From: Macquaria australasica
Taxonomy: Eukaryota; Chordata; Actinopteri; Centrarchiformes; Percichthyidae
Direction of reading: 5' to 3'
DNA length: 64,000 nucleotides
Assembly: GCA_005408345.1 (NCBI GenBank)
Contig: SEMN01000524.1
Span: forward strand, 305,199 to 369,198
The notes under the pieces were generated by a model that searched no databases, was not told the DNA's origin, and was given only the letters and a program-made list of their open reading frames with translations. Made by a program: the position numbers and the translations under genes. Position 1 is the first letter of the stretch; every line of letters starts with the position of its first letter. Below, piece by piece: positions 22,385-33,182 of the stretch.

Positions 22385-23067
22385 CAATAATTCAATTCAG
22401 TTTTATTTATATAGCGCCATATCATAACAAAGTTATCTCAGGGCACTTTTTCGAATAGAGCAAGTCTAGACCGACTCTTTATATTTACAGAGACCCAACA
22501 GTTCCCACCATGAGCAAGCACTATGCGACAGTGGCAAGGAAAAACTCCCTTTTAACAGGTAGAAACCTCGAGCAGAACCAGGCTCAAGGTGGGCGGTCAT
22601 CTGCCTCGACCGGTTGGGTTGAAGGGGAAGGGGGGAGCGGGAGAGAGAGAGCAGGAGGAAAGAGAACATACAACAGCTCAATACAGCATAGATATGGTAA
22701 TGGAATTGATGTTAACACCAACAGAAACCACACTAAGAGCAACACTATAATAGCAATACTAATAACAAGAGCAACAACAGCAATAGCAGCAGCGGGTGCA
22801 GAGCAGGAGCACGGGGGCAGCAGGCGGCAGCAACCACAGACCCAGACTCCACAGCTCCAGAGGCAGAAACACCTGCAGAAAGCAACAGAAGGGGAGGGAG
22901 AGAGAGGAGAGAAAGCACACAACTACGGGAAGAAGTTGAATTAATAACAAGCATTGATGGGATATGAGGGCGTACAGATGGAGAGGAAGAGGAGGAGAAA
23001 GGAGCTCAGTGCATCATAGGAAGTCCCCCGGCAGTCTAGGCCTATAGCAGCATAACTAAGGGGTGGC

Positions 23068-24783
23068 TCAGGGGTCACCTGAGTCAGCCCTACTATAAGC
23101 TTTATCAAAGAGGAAAGTCTTAAGCCTACTCTTAAATGTGAGGAGGTTGTCCGCCTCCCGTACACAAACTGGGATCTGGTTCCACAGGAGAGGAGCTTGA
23201 TAGCTGAAGGCTCTGGCTCCCATTCTACTTTTAGAGACTCTAGGAACCACAAGGAACCCTGCATTCTGGGAGCGCAGTGCTCTAGTGGGGTAATAGGGTA
23301 CTATGAGCTCTTTAAGATATGATGGTGCCTGACCATTTAGGGCTTTGAAGGTGAGGAGAAGGATTTTAAATTCTATTCTGGATTTTACAGGGAGCCAGTG
23401 TAGAGAAGCTAATATTGGAGAAATATGATCTCTTTTTCTGGTTCTTGTCAGTAAACGTGCCGCAGCATTCTGAATCAGCTGGAGAGTCTTAAGGGATTTA
23501 TTGGGGCAGCCTGATAATAGAGAGTTGCAATAGTCCAGCCTAGACGTAACAAATGCATGGACTAGTTTTTCTGCATCTTTTTGAGATAGGATGTGCCTGA
23601 TTTTTGCAATGTTACGTAAATGAAAAAAGGCAGTTCTTGAAGTTTGTTTTATTTGGGAGTTAAAGGACATATCCTGATCAAAGATAACTCCAAGATTCCT
23701 TACGGTTTCGCTGGAGGCCAGGGCAATGCCATCTAGAGAAACTATATCTTTAGATAATGTGTTTCGAAGGTGTTCGGGGCCAAGTACAATAACTTCGGTT
23801 TTGTCTGAGTTTAACATCAGAAAATTGCAGGTCATCCAGGTTTTTATGTCCTTAAGGCATGCTTGAAGTTTAGCTAATTGATTGGTTTCATCTGGCTTGA
23901 TCGATAAATATAATTGGGTATCATCTGCATAACAATGAAAATTTATGGAGTGCTTCCTAATAATATTGCCTAAAGGAAGCATATACAAGGTAAATAGAAT
24001 TGGTCCAAGCACAGAACCTTGTGGAACTCCGTGACTAACTTTGGCGTGCATAGGATTCATCGTAACGTGTACAAACTGATATCGATCTGATAAATAGGAT
24101 TTAAACCAGCTTAGTGCAGTACCTTTAATGCCAATAAAATGTTCTAGTCTCTGTAATAGAATGTGATGGTCAATGGTATCGAATGCAGCACTAAGATCTA
24201 GTAAGACAAGTACAGAGACAAGTCCTTTGTCTGATGCAATTAGAAGGTCATTTGTAACTTTCACCAGTGCTGTCTCTGTGCTATGATGCACTCTAAATCC
24301 TGACTGAAAATCCTCAAACAGCTTGTTGTTGTGTAGAAAGTCACACAACTGATTGGCGACTGCTTTCTCAAGGACCTTAGAGAGAAAAGGAGGGTTAGAT
24401 ATAGGTCTATAATTTGACAAAATCCCTGGATCAAGAGTGGGCTTTTTAAGAAGAGGCTTAATTACAGCTACTTTAAAGGACTGTGGCACATAGCCTTTTA
24501 ATAAGGACAGATTGATCATATCTAGTACATAAGTGCTAACTAAGGGTAAAATTTCTTTAAGCAGCCTAGTTGGGACGGGGTCTAAGAGACACGTTGATGG
24601 CTTAGATGAGGAAATCATGGAAGTTAGTTGATTACGGTTGATGGGAGAAAAGCAGTCTAAATGTACAGGTTTTACAGTTGTTTCTAAGGTTCCTGTGTTT
24701 GAAGATAAGTCAGTACCAACTGAGGGCAGGAGGTGCTGAATTTTTTCTCTAATAGTTAGAATTTTATCTTTAAAGAAGCTCAT
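23068..24783 (-). CDS. L2-like reverse transcriptase (L2-A ORF2, RT part, uninterrupted)
   Basis: A 571-codon open frame covering the whole reverse-transcriptase domain. Motifs in order: SNYRPISNPPFLSKVLEK, FQSGFRVHHSTETAL, LLDLSAAFDTIDHHILL (catalytic Asp), GVPQGSVLGPILFTLYMLPLG, FHCYADDTQLYLS (YADD), LNSDKTEVIVLG, and a C-terminal region ending FKSRLKTFLFDKAYS, all characteristic of L2-type fish LINEs. The ATG at the left edge is only the first in this frame: the real ORF2 begins in the endonuclease at 26176 and is broken by two frameshifts and one stop upstream. The RT part alone looks catalytically competent on paper, but the element cannot encode a single full ORF2. Confidence 0.75.
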   Translation of the reverse strand: MSFFKDKILTIREKIQHLLPSVGTDLSSNTGTLETTVKPVHLDCFSPINRNQLTSMISSSKPSTCLLDPVPTRLLKEILPLVSTYVLDMINLSLLKGYVPQSFKVAVIKPLLKKPTLDPGILSNYRPISNPPFLSKVLEKAVANQLCDFLHNNKLFEDFQSGFRVHHSTETALVKVTNDLLIASDKGLVSVLVLLDLSAAFDTIDHHILLQRLEHFIGIKGTALSWFKSYLSDRYQFVHVTMNPMHAKVSHGVPQGSVLGPILFTLYMLPLGNIIRKHSINFHCYADDTQLYLSIKPDETNQLAKLQACLKDIKTWMTCNFLMLNSDKTEVIVLGPEHLRNTLSKDIVSLDGIALASSETVRNLGVIFDQDMSFNSQIKQTSRTAFFHLRNIAKIRHILSQKDAEKLVHAFVTSRLDYCNSLLSGCPNKSLKTLQLIQNAAARLLTRTRKRDHISPILASLHWLPVKSRIEFKILLLTFKALNGQAPSYLKELIVPYYPTRALRSQNAGFLVVPRVSKSRMGARAFSYQAPLLWNQIPVCVREADNLLTFKSRLKTFLFDKAYSRADSGDP

Positions 24784-26176
24784 GAAGTCATTACTACTGA
24801 GGTCTATAGGAATACATGGCTCAACAGAGCTGTGACTCTCTGTCAGCCTGGCTACAGTGCTGAACAGAAACCTGGGGTTGTTCTTATTTTCCTCTATTAA
24901 TGATGAGTAGTAAGCTGCTCTGGCATTACGGAGGGCCTTCCTATAAATTTTAAGACTATCTTGCCAGGCTAAACGTGATTCTTCCAGATTGGTGGAACGC
25001 CATTCCTTTCAAGTTTTCGCGATGTTTGTTTTAATTTGCGGGTTTGCGGGTTATACCATGGAGCTAACCTCCTCTGTTTTATTATCTTCTTTTTTAGAGG
25101 GGCGATAGAGTCGAGTGTTATTCGTAGTGAGCCTGCAGCACTATCAACAAGATGATCAATTTGGGAGGGACTAAAGTTAGCATAGGAGTCATCTGTTACA
25201 TTGAGACATGGAACTGAATTCAATGCCGATGGAATCACTTCCTTAAATTTAGCTACAGCACTATCAGATAGACATCTAGTGTAGGAATGTTTGCCTAATG
25301 GCGTGTAGTCCAGTAATAGGAATTCAAAAGTTAATAAAAAATGGTCTGATAAAAAGAATTCTGTGGAAAGACTATTAGATGTTCAATTTCAATCCCATAA
25401 ACAAGAACAAGGTCGAGGGTGTGGTTAAAACAGTGAGTGGGTTCATGTACACTCTGACAGAAGCCAATCGAATCTAGTAATGAGATAAACGCAGCACTAA
25501 GGCTATCATTTTCTACATCCACATGAATATTAAAATCACCTACAATAATTATTTTATCTGTTTTAAGGACTAAGCCTGATAAGAACTCTGAGAATTCAGA
25601 TAAAAATTAAGAATACGGTCCAGGAGCTCGGTACACTATAACAAATAGAATTGGCTGTACTGTTTTCCAGGTTGGGTGTGAAAGGCTAAGAACTAGGCTT
25701 TCGAACGAGGTATAATTTAATTTAGGTTTAGGTTTGATTAATAGGCTTGATTCGAAGATGGCTGCAACTCCACCTCCTCGGCCTGTGCCTCGAGGAATGT
25801 GAGTATTAATGTGACTGGGGGGAGTAGATTCATTTAGGCTAACATATTCATCGTGACACAGCCAGGTTTCAGTAAGACAAAATAAATCAATATTATGATC
25901 TGATATTAGATCATTTACTAGAACAGCTTTAGATGAGAGAGATCTGATGTTTAAGAGTCCACATTTAATTCTCCTATTTTGTTGTACTGTTGCAGCGGTG
26001 GTTTTACTTTTTATTAGGTTTTTATGTGTAACTCTTCTTCTGTTTACTTTTGATTTAAATAATTTAGGTGGTCTGGGGGCAGACAACCTCTCTGTGGAGT
26101 TTAGGGTGGGTAACTGCTCTAATGGAAGCGCAGAGAAGCGTGTAGGACTGCAACTCTGCCTCCTGGTCTGGACCAC
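24784..26176 (-). pseudogene. L2-A ORF2 endonuclease and linker, broken
   Basis: APE-type endonuclease that nicks the target. The frame from 26176 has LLNIRSLSSKAVLVNDLI, LFCLTETWL and GTGRGGGVA. It meets an in-frame TAA at about 25607 and continues in the same frame with FLSEFSEFLSG, IVGDFNIHVD and HTLDLVLVYG. Around 25385 the reading shifts, and FLSDHFLLTFEFLL appears in the next frame. A further 1-nt shift at about 25009 separates a linker (25238-24969) from the part that leads into the RT frame. All endonuclease motifs can be found, but not in one frame. Confidence 0.7.
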
Positions 26177-26212
26177 AGACTGTAGTAAGTCTATGGTCTG
26201 AACTCTGAGCTG

Positions 26213-26395
26213 TCATGGCTTTGGGCCACTAATAAATTCAGCCAGATTTCTAGATATGAGAGCGGCTCCATCCAAAGTGGGATGAATGCCATCTCTCCTA
26301 ATCAGACCAGGTCTTCTCCAGAAAGTCCGCCAATTATCTACAAAGCCCACATCATTACCTGGACACCACCTCGACCACCACCAATACACACCACC
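26213..26395 (-). pseudogene. L2-A ORF1 remnant, SGNH-esterase-like C-terminus
   Basis: The short frame reads GNDVGFVDNWRTFWRRP, RRDGIHPTLDGAALISRN. The DGIHP segment matches the Asp-x-x-His catalytic block at the end of SGNH/GDSL-type esterases, a domain described in ORF1 of CR1/L2-like LINEs. Only the C-terminal third remains: the 5' side is truncated where L2-B 3' UTR sequence starts. The apparent N-terminus of the frame (MCLIVIMCIGG) belongs to that neighbouring sequence. Confidence 0.6.
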
Positions 26396-26508
26396 AATAC
26401 ACATAATAACAATCAAACACAAACATTAAATATGTATAAAAATGAGGGGAAAAAAATTGCATATGCATATGTAAAAACCCACCACCGCCCAGAACACACC
26501 CTGAAGAA

Positions 26509-28070
26509 TTATATAAATGCCAATCTAAAGAAGTGTGTTTTTAATTGTTGTTTGAAAGAGTCAACAGACTCAGCTGATCTAATGTGAGGGGGGAGATTGT
26601 TCCAAAGTCTGGGTGCTAGGGTGGCAAAAGAACAGTCGCCTTTGGTTTTGCGTTTTACACGTGGTACAGCCAACAGGTTTTGGTTGGATGACCTAAGTGG
26701 CCACTCAGTGGTATAAGGGTTTAGTAGCTCATAAATGTAAGCAGGAACTAAGCCACGTAGTGCCTTAAAAGTAATTAAAAGAATCTTAAAATCAAACCTG
26801 AACTTCACTGGGAGCCAGTGCAGCGCGGCTAAAATGGGAGTGATGTGGGATCTTTGGGCGGTCCTAGTCAGACGTCTAGCTGCTGCATTTTGAACACGCT
26901 GAAGTCGTGCCAGGGCCGCTTGACTAAGGCAAGTGAAGAGGGCATTGCAGAAGTCGAGACGGGAAAAAATGAATGTATGAATTATTCGTTCTAAATCAAA
27001 AGCTGATAATAGTGGTCTGATTTTTGCAATGTTTCTGAGTTGAAAAAACAGGATTGAACCAATTTTTTGACATGGTGGTCAAATTTCAATTGCGGGTGAA
27101 TTATTATGCCAAGATTCCTGGAATTTGGCTTGACATAGGGAGCAAGTGGACCAATACACTGGAAAATGCCATTTGTTGCTTTTTCGGGGCAATAATGAGA
27201 AGCTCAGTTTTGTCAGAATTAAGATGAAGAAAATTGAGTGACATCCAGTTTTTTATGGCAGCTAAACAGTTGTGGAGAGTGTCTAGATTGCTGAGATCAT
27301 CTGGTTTTACTGACATGTATAACTGAGTGTCATCCGCATAACAATGGTATGATATACAACCAAAGCGGGTGATTATCTGGCCCAAGGGAAGCATATACAA
27401 GGAGAAAAGAATAGGACCAAGAATTGACCCCTGAGGCACCCCATAAGACAGTGGAGCGGATGAGGACACAAAGTTACCCATAGAGACAAAAAAACGTCTG
27501 TTTGACAAATATGACATAAACCATTCCAGGACTTTCCCTGAGATACCAACACAGCTGTTTAGGCAATTAATGAGGATGATGTTCCCCCCTATCAGCCTGC
27601 ACAAGGATGTCATTCGTGACTCTTAACAGAGCAGTTTCAGTACTGTGTTTTTGGCGGAAGCCAGATTCAAATTTATCAAAAATATTATTCCCTTCAACAA
27701 CTTGAAGGAGCTGCTCAGCGACAAGTTTTTCCAGTACTTTAGAAATGAAAGGAAGTTTTACAATGGGTCTGAAATTGTTGAGAACAGATGGATCGAGGCC
27801 GGGTTTTTTAAAAAGCGGCTGGACACAAGCAATTTTAAATTGATTGGGGACACAACCAGAGGTGAGGGACAGGTTTATAATGTTCAGTACAGCAGGCCCT
27901 ATGACAGGTAGGACCTCTTTAAAGAATTTGGAGGGTAAAATATCAAAACGGCAGGAGGACAGGTGCAGATGCGAAATGGTCTCTATGAGGTTGTGCATGG
28001 TAATGCTGGAAAATTGGGTTAGTAAATTTGGGGTACTACTAGATACATCAACAGAGGAGAATGGAGACAC
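26509..28070 (-). pseudogene. L2-B reverse transcriptase, frameshifted, motif A deleted
   Basis: The frame from 28070 carries LDPSVLNNFRPIVKLPFISKVLEK-type and FESGFRQKHSTETALLRVTNDIL blocks and ends at GEHHPH near 27567. The next frame (27613-27104) resumes at NIILINCLNSCVGISGKVLEWF and contains GVPQGSILGPILFSLYMLPLG, YHCYADDTQLYMS and LNSDKTELLII. The segment with the catalytic FDTxDH motif (LLDLSAAFDTIDHH in L2-A) is missing at the join. The sequence from 27100 to 26810 is degenerate; the C-terminus (FKILLITFKALRGLVP.. to FFRLAFI) is readable at 26808-26509. Confidence 0.7.
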
Positions 28071-29283
28071 AATGTTGGATCTGATGCTGTTGATTCTGTT
28101 GACAAAAAATGATAAATATAATTCACAATCTTTAGATGAAGTGGCAGAGATGGCAGCGGGGGCAGGTTGTACAAGCTGATTGATTGTACTAGACAGAGCT
28201 CAGGGATTGTGTTTATTAGAAGTAATTAATTCTGAGAAATAAGCTGTTCTTGCATCCTTTATTTTCTGATTGAGCAGAATCAAAAGCTCTTTCATGTGTA
28301 CAAAATGAACATTAAGTTTTGTCTTTTTCCATCTGCGCTCAGCCGTCCTGCAGTCTTGCTTACAGCTGCGGATAGCATCATTTGGGATGATTTGGTGGCT
28401 GCTACTGACCTGGTTATAATAGGTGCAATGTTATCGCCAAGGAACACAGGTTGTTAAAATCATTGACCAGATCATTAATGTTAGATGCTTGATTTGAGCT
28501 ATTATATAAATTAGTGAAAACTTTAGAGCAGTCTAGTTATTTAGCACTCGGGAACACACAGTTCGCTTCAGAAATGGAGAAGTTGCCTGGATGGAGGAGT
28601 CAAATAGAAGACATATATGATCTGAGACAAGGTCTATCAATGAGAGGGAGTTTATAGTCAGGGCTAAAGTAAATACGAGGTCAAGGGTGTGGCCTCGGTT
28701 ATGGGTTGAACCAGAGACATGCTGCACCAGATTGAATGAATCAGTGATATTTAGGAATTCTATGGCATAATGGTTAGATGGGTCATCAACATGGATGTTA
28801 AAATCCCCTACAATAGTAATTCTATCGTGATTGAGGACAACCGAGGAAAGAAATTCAGAGAATTCTGATAAAAAGCTATTATTTGGCTTTGGAGGGCGGT
28901 AAATTGAAATACAGCAGACAGGGTTTTGACAGCTGACTTTAAACATAAGCATCTCAAAGCTCTGAAAGTTATTGAAAGCAATGTGTTTACAGTTAAAATG
29001 TATATATATGTGCAAGGCCTCCACCACGGCCCGTGCACCTCGGGGGGTTCAGATAACTGTAGTTGGGAGGGCAGAGTTCGACTAAAGGGCAGCAGTCCCC
29101 AGACTTTAGCCAGGTCTCAGTCAAAATTATAAAATCCAAATTATGGGATGTGATCAAATCATTCAGGATAAATGTTTTGTTTGCCAGAGACCTAGCACTG
29201 AATAGAGCGGATTTAGAAGGAGTGATGGCTGTAGGAGGGACAGTGGTACAGTTTATGTGTTGTTCAAACCAGCAGAGATTCAT
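28071..29283 (-). pseudogene. L2-B endonuclease and linker, broken
   Basis: The frame 29283-28993 has KTFILNDLITSHNLDFIILTETWL and CTGRGGGLA. The overlapping frame 29027-28533 has ISIYRPPKPNNSFLSEF, ITIVGDFNIHVDDPSN, HTLDLVFT and LVSDHICLLFD. These are the APE endonuclease motifs split by one frameshift near 29010-29020. From 28530 to 28075 the linker has several stops. Confidence 0.65.
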
Positions 29284-29290
29284 CCTCCTC

Positions 29291-32200
29291 CTGCCCTCCC
29301 TTCATTTCTCAACCCTTTTCTGTCTCTGCTTAAGTTTCTCTCTTTTTCAGTCTCACACCATTCTTATTGTTATTGCCTCTCTCTCTCTGCCAATTATCCA
29401 GTAGCCGCCTCTAAGGATCTTACAGATGCTACAGATGAGGAATGACCCTTGTTGCCAAGTTGCCTGCTAAATGTCACCTGGCATCTATACTGCTCAGCTG
29501 TCCATTACACACACACACACACACAAACACATCTATACACCCCCAAAGGAAGCGTTTTTAACAAGACCATCGTGCTACTATGGTAACTCTGGGATTTAAG
29601 GTGTCTGGTGCAGGATCATGAACACAATGCTGGAGAGCTTGGTCCTGAACGTTTCATCCTTCTAGATGTTTTTACATATTTAGCTTTTTGTTTATCTGTA
29701 ACTCAGTTCGTTCTATTGAAAGATATAAAACAATGTTTTTTTTAAAACCAATAGCTGCAGATTATTCTACTTTCACATTACTGGCACTTCATTTTTGAAG
29801 TGATTTCTTACCTTTTTTTAAAGCTGCATTCATCAATATTTTTATATTTAGAATGGATCAAATGACTATGTGTAGATCGGCCTGGAAAATACACAAAACT
29901 CAACATGAAAACCCATATAAACAACACAAAACACAAATAATGATACAACAAAATCATCCCGATAGAACAACAGATGCAACAAACATCCCCGTAATGTTCC
30001 TATAATGATCATATAGCGGTAATTATAATCATTGTATTGTAAAGTAGTTTTTAACCTGAGGGTCAGCACACAGCAGGAGTTGGTAAGATTATATTGGAGA
30101 CAGGAGAAAAGCACTCATTTCGACTGTATCGTAAATGATAGCAATTCTGACCATTTTCTGTATTTCTTGTAGAAATGAAATTGCCGGTTTTGGCATCAAA
30201 ACCATTTTAAAGATGAAAAACTGTGCTGTACACATCACTTTTTTTCTTTTTTTAATTGGTGCAAAACATCTTGACATTAAATGGCACATATGATTACATT
30301 ACAAAAACATAATGGGACTTAAATATCCCAAAAAATAATGTAGGTTTTTAAGGGGAAACCAGCTGAAAAGGTTGAGGCCAGCCATGACAGACAAGGCAGT
30401 GCTTATTGTGCTTTCCATATTGTTAGTACAGGATAAATATAAATGCTATGTAAACTTCTGAATTGTTAATGCACTAACACTACTCAAAGTAACTTTTAGT
30501 TTCCTTTAAAGGTACATAGCTAGTATTTTATGATAAATATGTTGTATTTGTATGTTTACTACAAAGACCTCTGTGCTTTAACGTCTTGTCCTCGACTGAT
30601 TTTAGTCTTTTTAGGACAATATAAACTGTAGATAAAAATATTACCTGATAAATGAAGCTGTCAGTGTCTCTTTCCCAACAACATTAACCAATAAGATAGG
30701 GCTGCCAGTATACAGCCTGAGAGGCGAAACCTAGGGTGAAAAAAAGCTTATTGCTCTGAATGCATCAGAATAAGATCATCAGAAAAGACTCAGATGAGCG
30801 TATCACCTTTTGTATCAGCTCTGATCTTCTCTCATCTGCTCTGTGGTGGCTGGACAGTAAGAAAATGTTCAGAGAGGTTTTGGTTTGAAAATCAACTTGA
30901 AATAATAAGTACAAAAGAAGGATTTTGAGAAGTGATGGGGACATGTTCACCCCATCCCCAGTGGAAATTACACCATTGCTAGTAAGAACTAACGTGGTGA
31001 TTTACAGGGGAAAAGATCTAGATTTCTGCCATAAAACTGCACTAAAATGGGTTGAAAGGTAAAAGTACGTCCAGTTTTAACATAATATCTATGTCTTTGT
31101 CTTTTGACCTGCAAGTCACCAAATCAATACTTTCTGTGATGTCTCCAGCAAAGTTCAAAAGCCCAGCCTGTCCACCTCATCTGCCTTAGTGAATCAAAAT
31201 AACAACCGAAAGCAAAGCCACAGATGCTTTTTGACAAAGATGAATTAATAAAGTAGACTTTCCTCCCGTAAGGTAAAATAAGATTGTCAGACAAGCTGAC
31301 AGTGGACCTGCAGCCCCAAGTAGAGTCTGTCTGAGCTGCAGTCACTTGGGTTTAATTTTCCCAGCGTCCCGGGAACGCATCCTGATAAAATCAAGTCCAA
31401 GTGCAAAAGAATGATGATGGGTTTCATGGCTGTGGGTTTTTCAAGAGCTCCTACATCTCAGAACTGAGGGAGACCCAGAAGAGCCGCTGAAGGATGTTTG
31501 ATAAGAATCTGTCTGACTTCAGACTGCTGACTTACTTGAATCCAGTGTTTTATTTAAGAATCATTGCAGAGACTTGGTGGAGCTTTAGCAGCTTAGCAAG
31601 ACTAAAATCAAGGGGTAATATTTTGATCTTCTTAAAAAGCAACAGATTGGCATGATGTAGAATTGGTCGGACTGGTTTCTGCACTGTCTTAGCAGCAGTT
31701 CCAATGAACTCCAATGGAGACTCGGAGTCAAACTTCCATAGAAACTTCTCAAACCACTTGTGCAATATAATACATTTCTGTCCTCTATTTGTTTGCTTGT
31801 TATGTTTCAAACACATATTTAAACTCTAACGGGATTTAAACTTGTCATTTCAAGTGTCCCATATCTGGATCCTTTCTTTTAAACTTAGCCACATATGCGT
31901 CTCTGTTAGCCCAATTACAAATCTGATTACATCTGTCTTAGTTTTTCCTCGGCTACATTTAAATCAGGGTTGGGCATACTCCAGTCCAGACGATGGCGGC
32001 AATGCACCTGAAGAAGAAGAAGTACAGTTTAGCTAGTAGCACGTGAATGAATAATTTTAGATAAATTTCTGCTTAGGCTTAGAATAGCTTATTTAAATGT
32101 TAATTCATGTGTTCTTTGTTGTTTTCTTTTGAGTGTAACCTAGTTTTGTTACCCAAGTAAAATATAAAGGAGATTTTAAGTGGGCTGCCATGCAGAGTTG

Positions 32201-33060
32201 GGGACTTTGGTCACAAGGTGGCAGCGTTGAGTAACATTATTTTTACTCTACCAAGTGCATCTCGGTCTTTCTTCCTGTTTTTATGAGGACAATTCTGGAG
32301 ATACACATATCTTATTAAAATATGCACGTGTAAATATTTTTAAGGAGTTATCTGTCAATATTTTAAGTGAAAGGTTTGATTTAGACGCTACTGTTGTTAA
32401 TGTCCTGGAATTTTGGTGCGAGCCGTCGACCACTGTGTTCTCAATTGCATTTCAAGGTAATGTTAGCGTACACAAGGTTTCAACCAGGCTAATGTACTTT
32501 GTCACCATGGAAGTGGTGCATGTTTTCAATTGATTTTAACTCTGTTTCAAGGTAAATGTTTTCTGTCGATAGCCAAAGCCCTCGCCATATTTAGTTTTCA
32601 GTGTTTTCTTGACTTTGTCCCACCTCTGCTGGTTTTTGTACTGTGTACAGAAGTGTGTGACACAGACTGAATAGAAAGCATTGTGAGCAGTTTCAGTGAC
32701 TTTAACAGCACATTGTTTTAAATGTGACTTTGACAACCTCACGGTCCTAATTCACTGTGACTGGATTAATAAGTAATTTTCAGAAAATCAAACACTTTAA
32801 TCATCAGAGTAAATTGAGTTTTTTGTTTTGTCCCTAGAATCATCTCAAATATAAAAAGAAAAATTACCCAATTTTGTCTGTTTAAAAGATAATGTTATGA
32901 AGCTGCTGCTTTCTTCATGTTCCTGTTGTGACTAATGTTGTTCTGCCTTCAAATGACCAATTAATGTGAAGAGGAGGGGATAACAGGGAAGAGAGAGGGA
33001 GAGTGAGGGGATGAGAGACTTGTGGTGTTACCGCTGCTAATGAGCTATGACACACTGCAG
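29291..33060. other. Non-coding stretch, no gene recognised
   Basis: Contains (CA)n at about 29503-29528 and a short patch near 31970-32025 (GATGGCGGCAATGCACC, GAAGAAGAAG) that resembles a frequent fish repeat end. No coding domain, RNA gene or element core is seen; frames are at most about 90 codons. Confidence 0.45.
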
Positions 33061-33067
33061 TTACAGG

Positions 33068-33182
33068 AGTGTGTGTGTGTGTGTTTTCATGTGTGCGTGT
33101 TGCAACAGTTGACCTATTCCATTTAAAGCCAAAGCAAAGGGACTGCTCAGAGAGGACTGCTGACAACACACACACACACACA
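33068..33182. repeat. Facing (TG)n and (CA)n runs
   Basis: GTGTGTGTGTGTGTG at about 33068-33085 and ACACACACACACACA at about 33166-33182 are about 80 nt apart and complementary, so they can pair as a hairpin. Confidence 0.6.

Larger units (their letters stand above)
22386..26395 (-). mobile_element. L2-like LINE 'L2-A', nearly complete, with esterase-type ORF1 remnant
   Basis: Minus-strand order: esterase-like ORF1 end (26395-26213), endonuclease (26176-25300), linker (25300-24784), reverse transcriptase (24783-23068), and a long 3' UTR ending in GCGCTATATAAATAAAACTG and a GAATTGAATT tail (22390-22420). This is the usual build of fish L2 elements. The 5' end is truncated near 26395 where L2-B sequence begins. 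The 3' UTR contains an AAC/AGC-rich segment (22735-22800) that recurs at 63886-63995. Confidence 0.8.
26396..29290 (-). mobile_element. L2-like LINE 'L2-B', degenerate
   Basis: A second L2-type element, of a different subfamily from L2-A, on the same strand. Minus-strand order: endonuclease (29283-28533), degenerate linker (28530-28075), reverse transcriptase (28070-26810), C-terminus (26808-26509) and the start of the 3' UTR. Its 3' end appears displaced to 22304-22384 by the L2-A insertion. No ORF1 is recognised beyond 29290. Confidence 0.75.

Noticed and set aside
22510..22944. 144-codon frame and antisense Leu/Pro/Ser-rich frames
   Set aside because: Lie in the 3' UTR of L2-A; they stay open because of AAC/AGC repeats.
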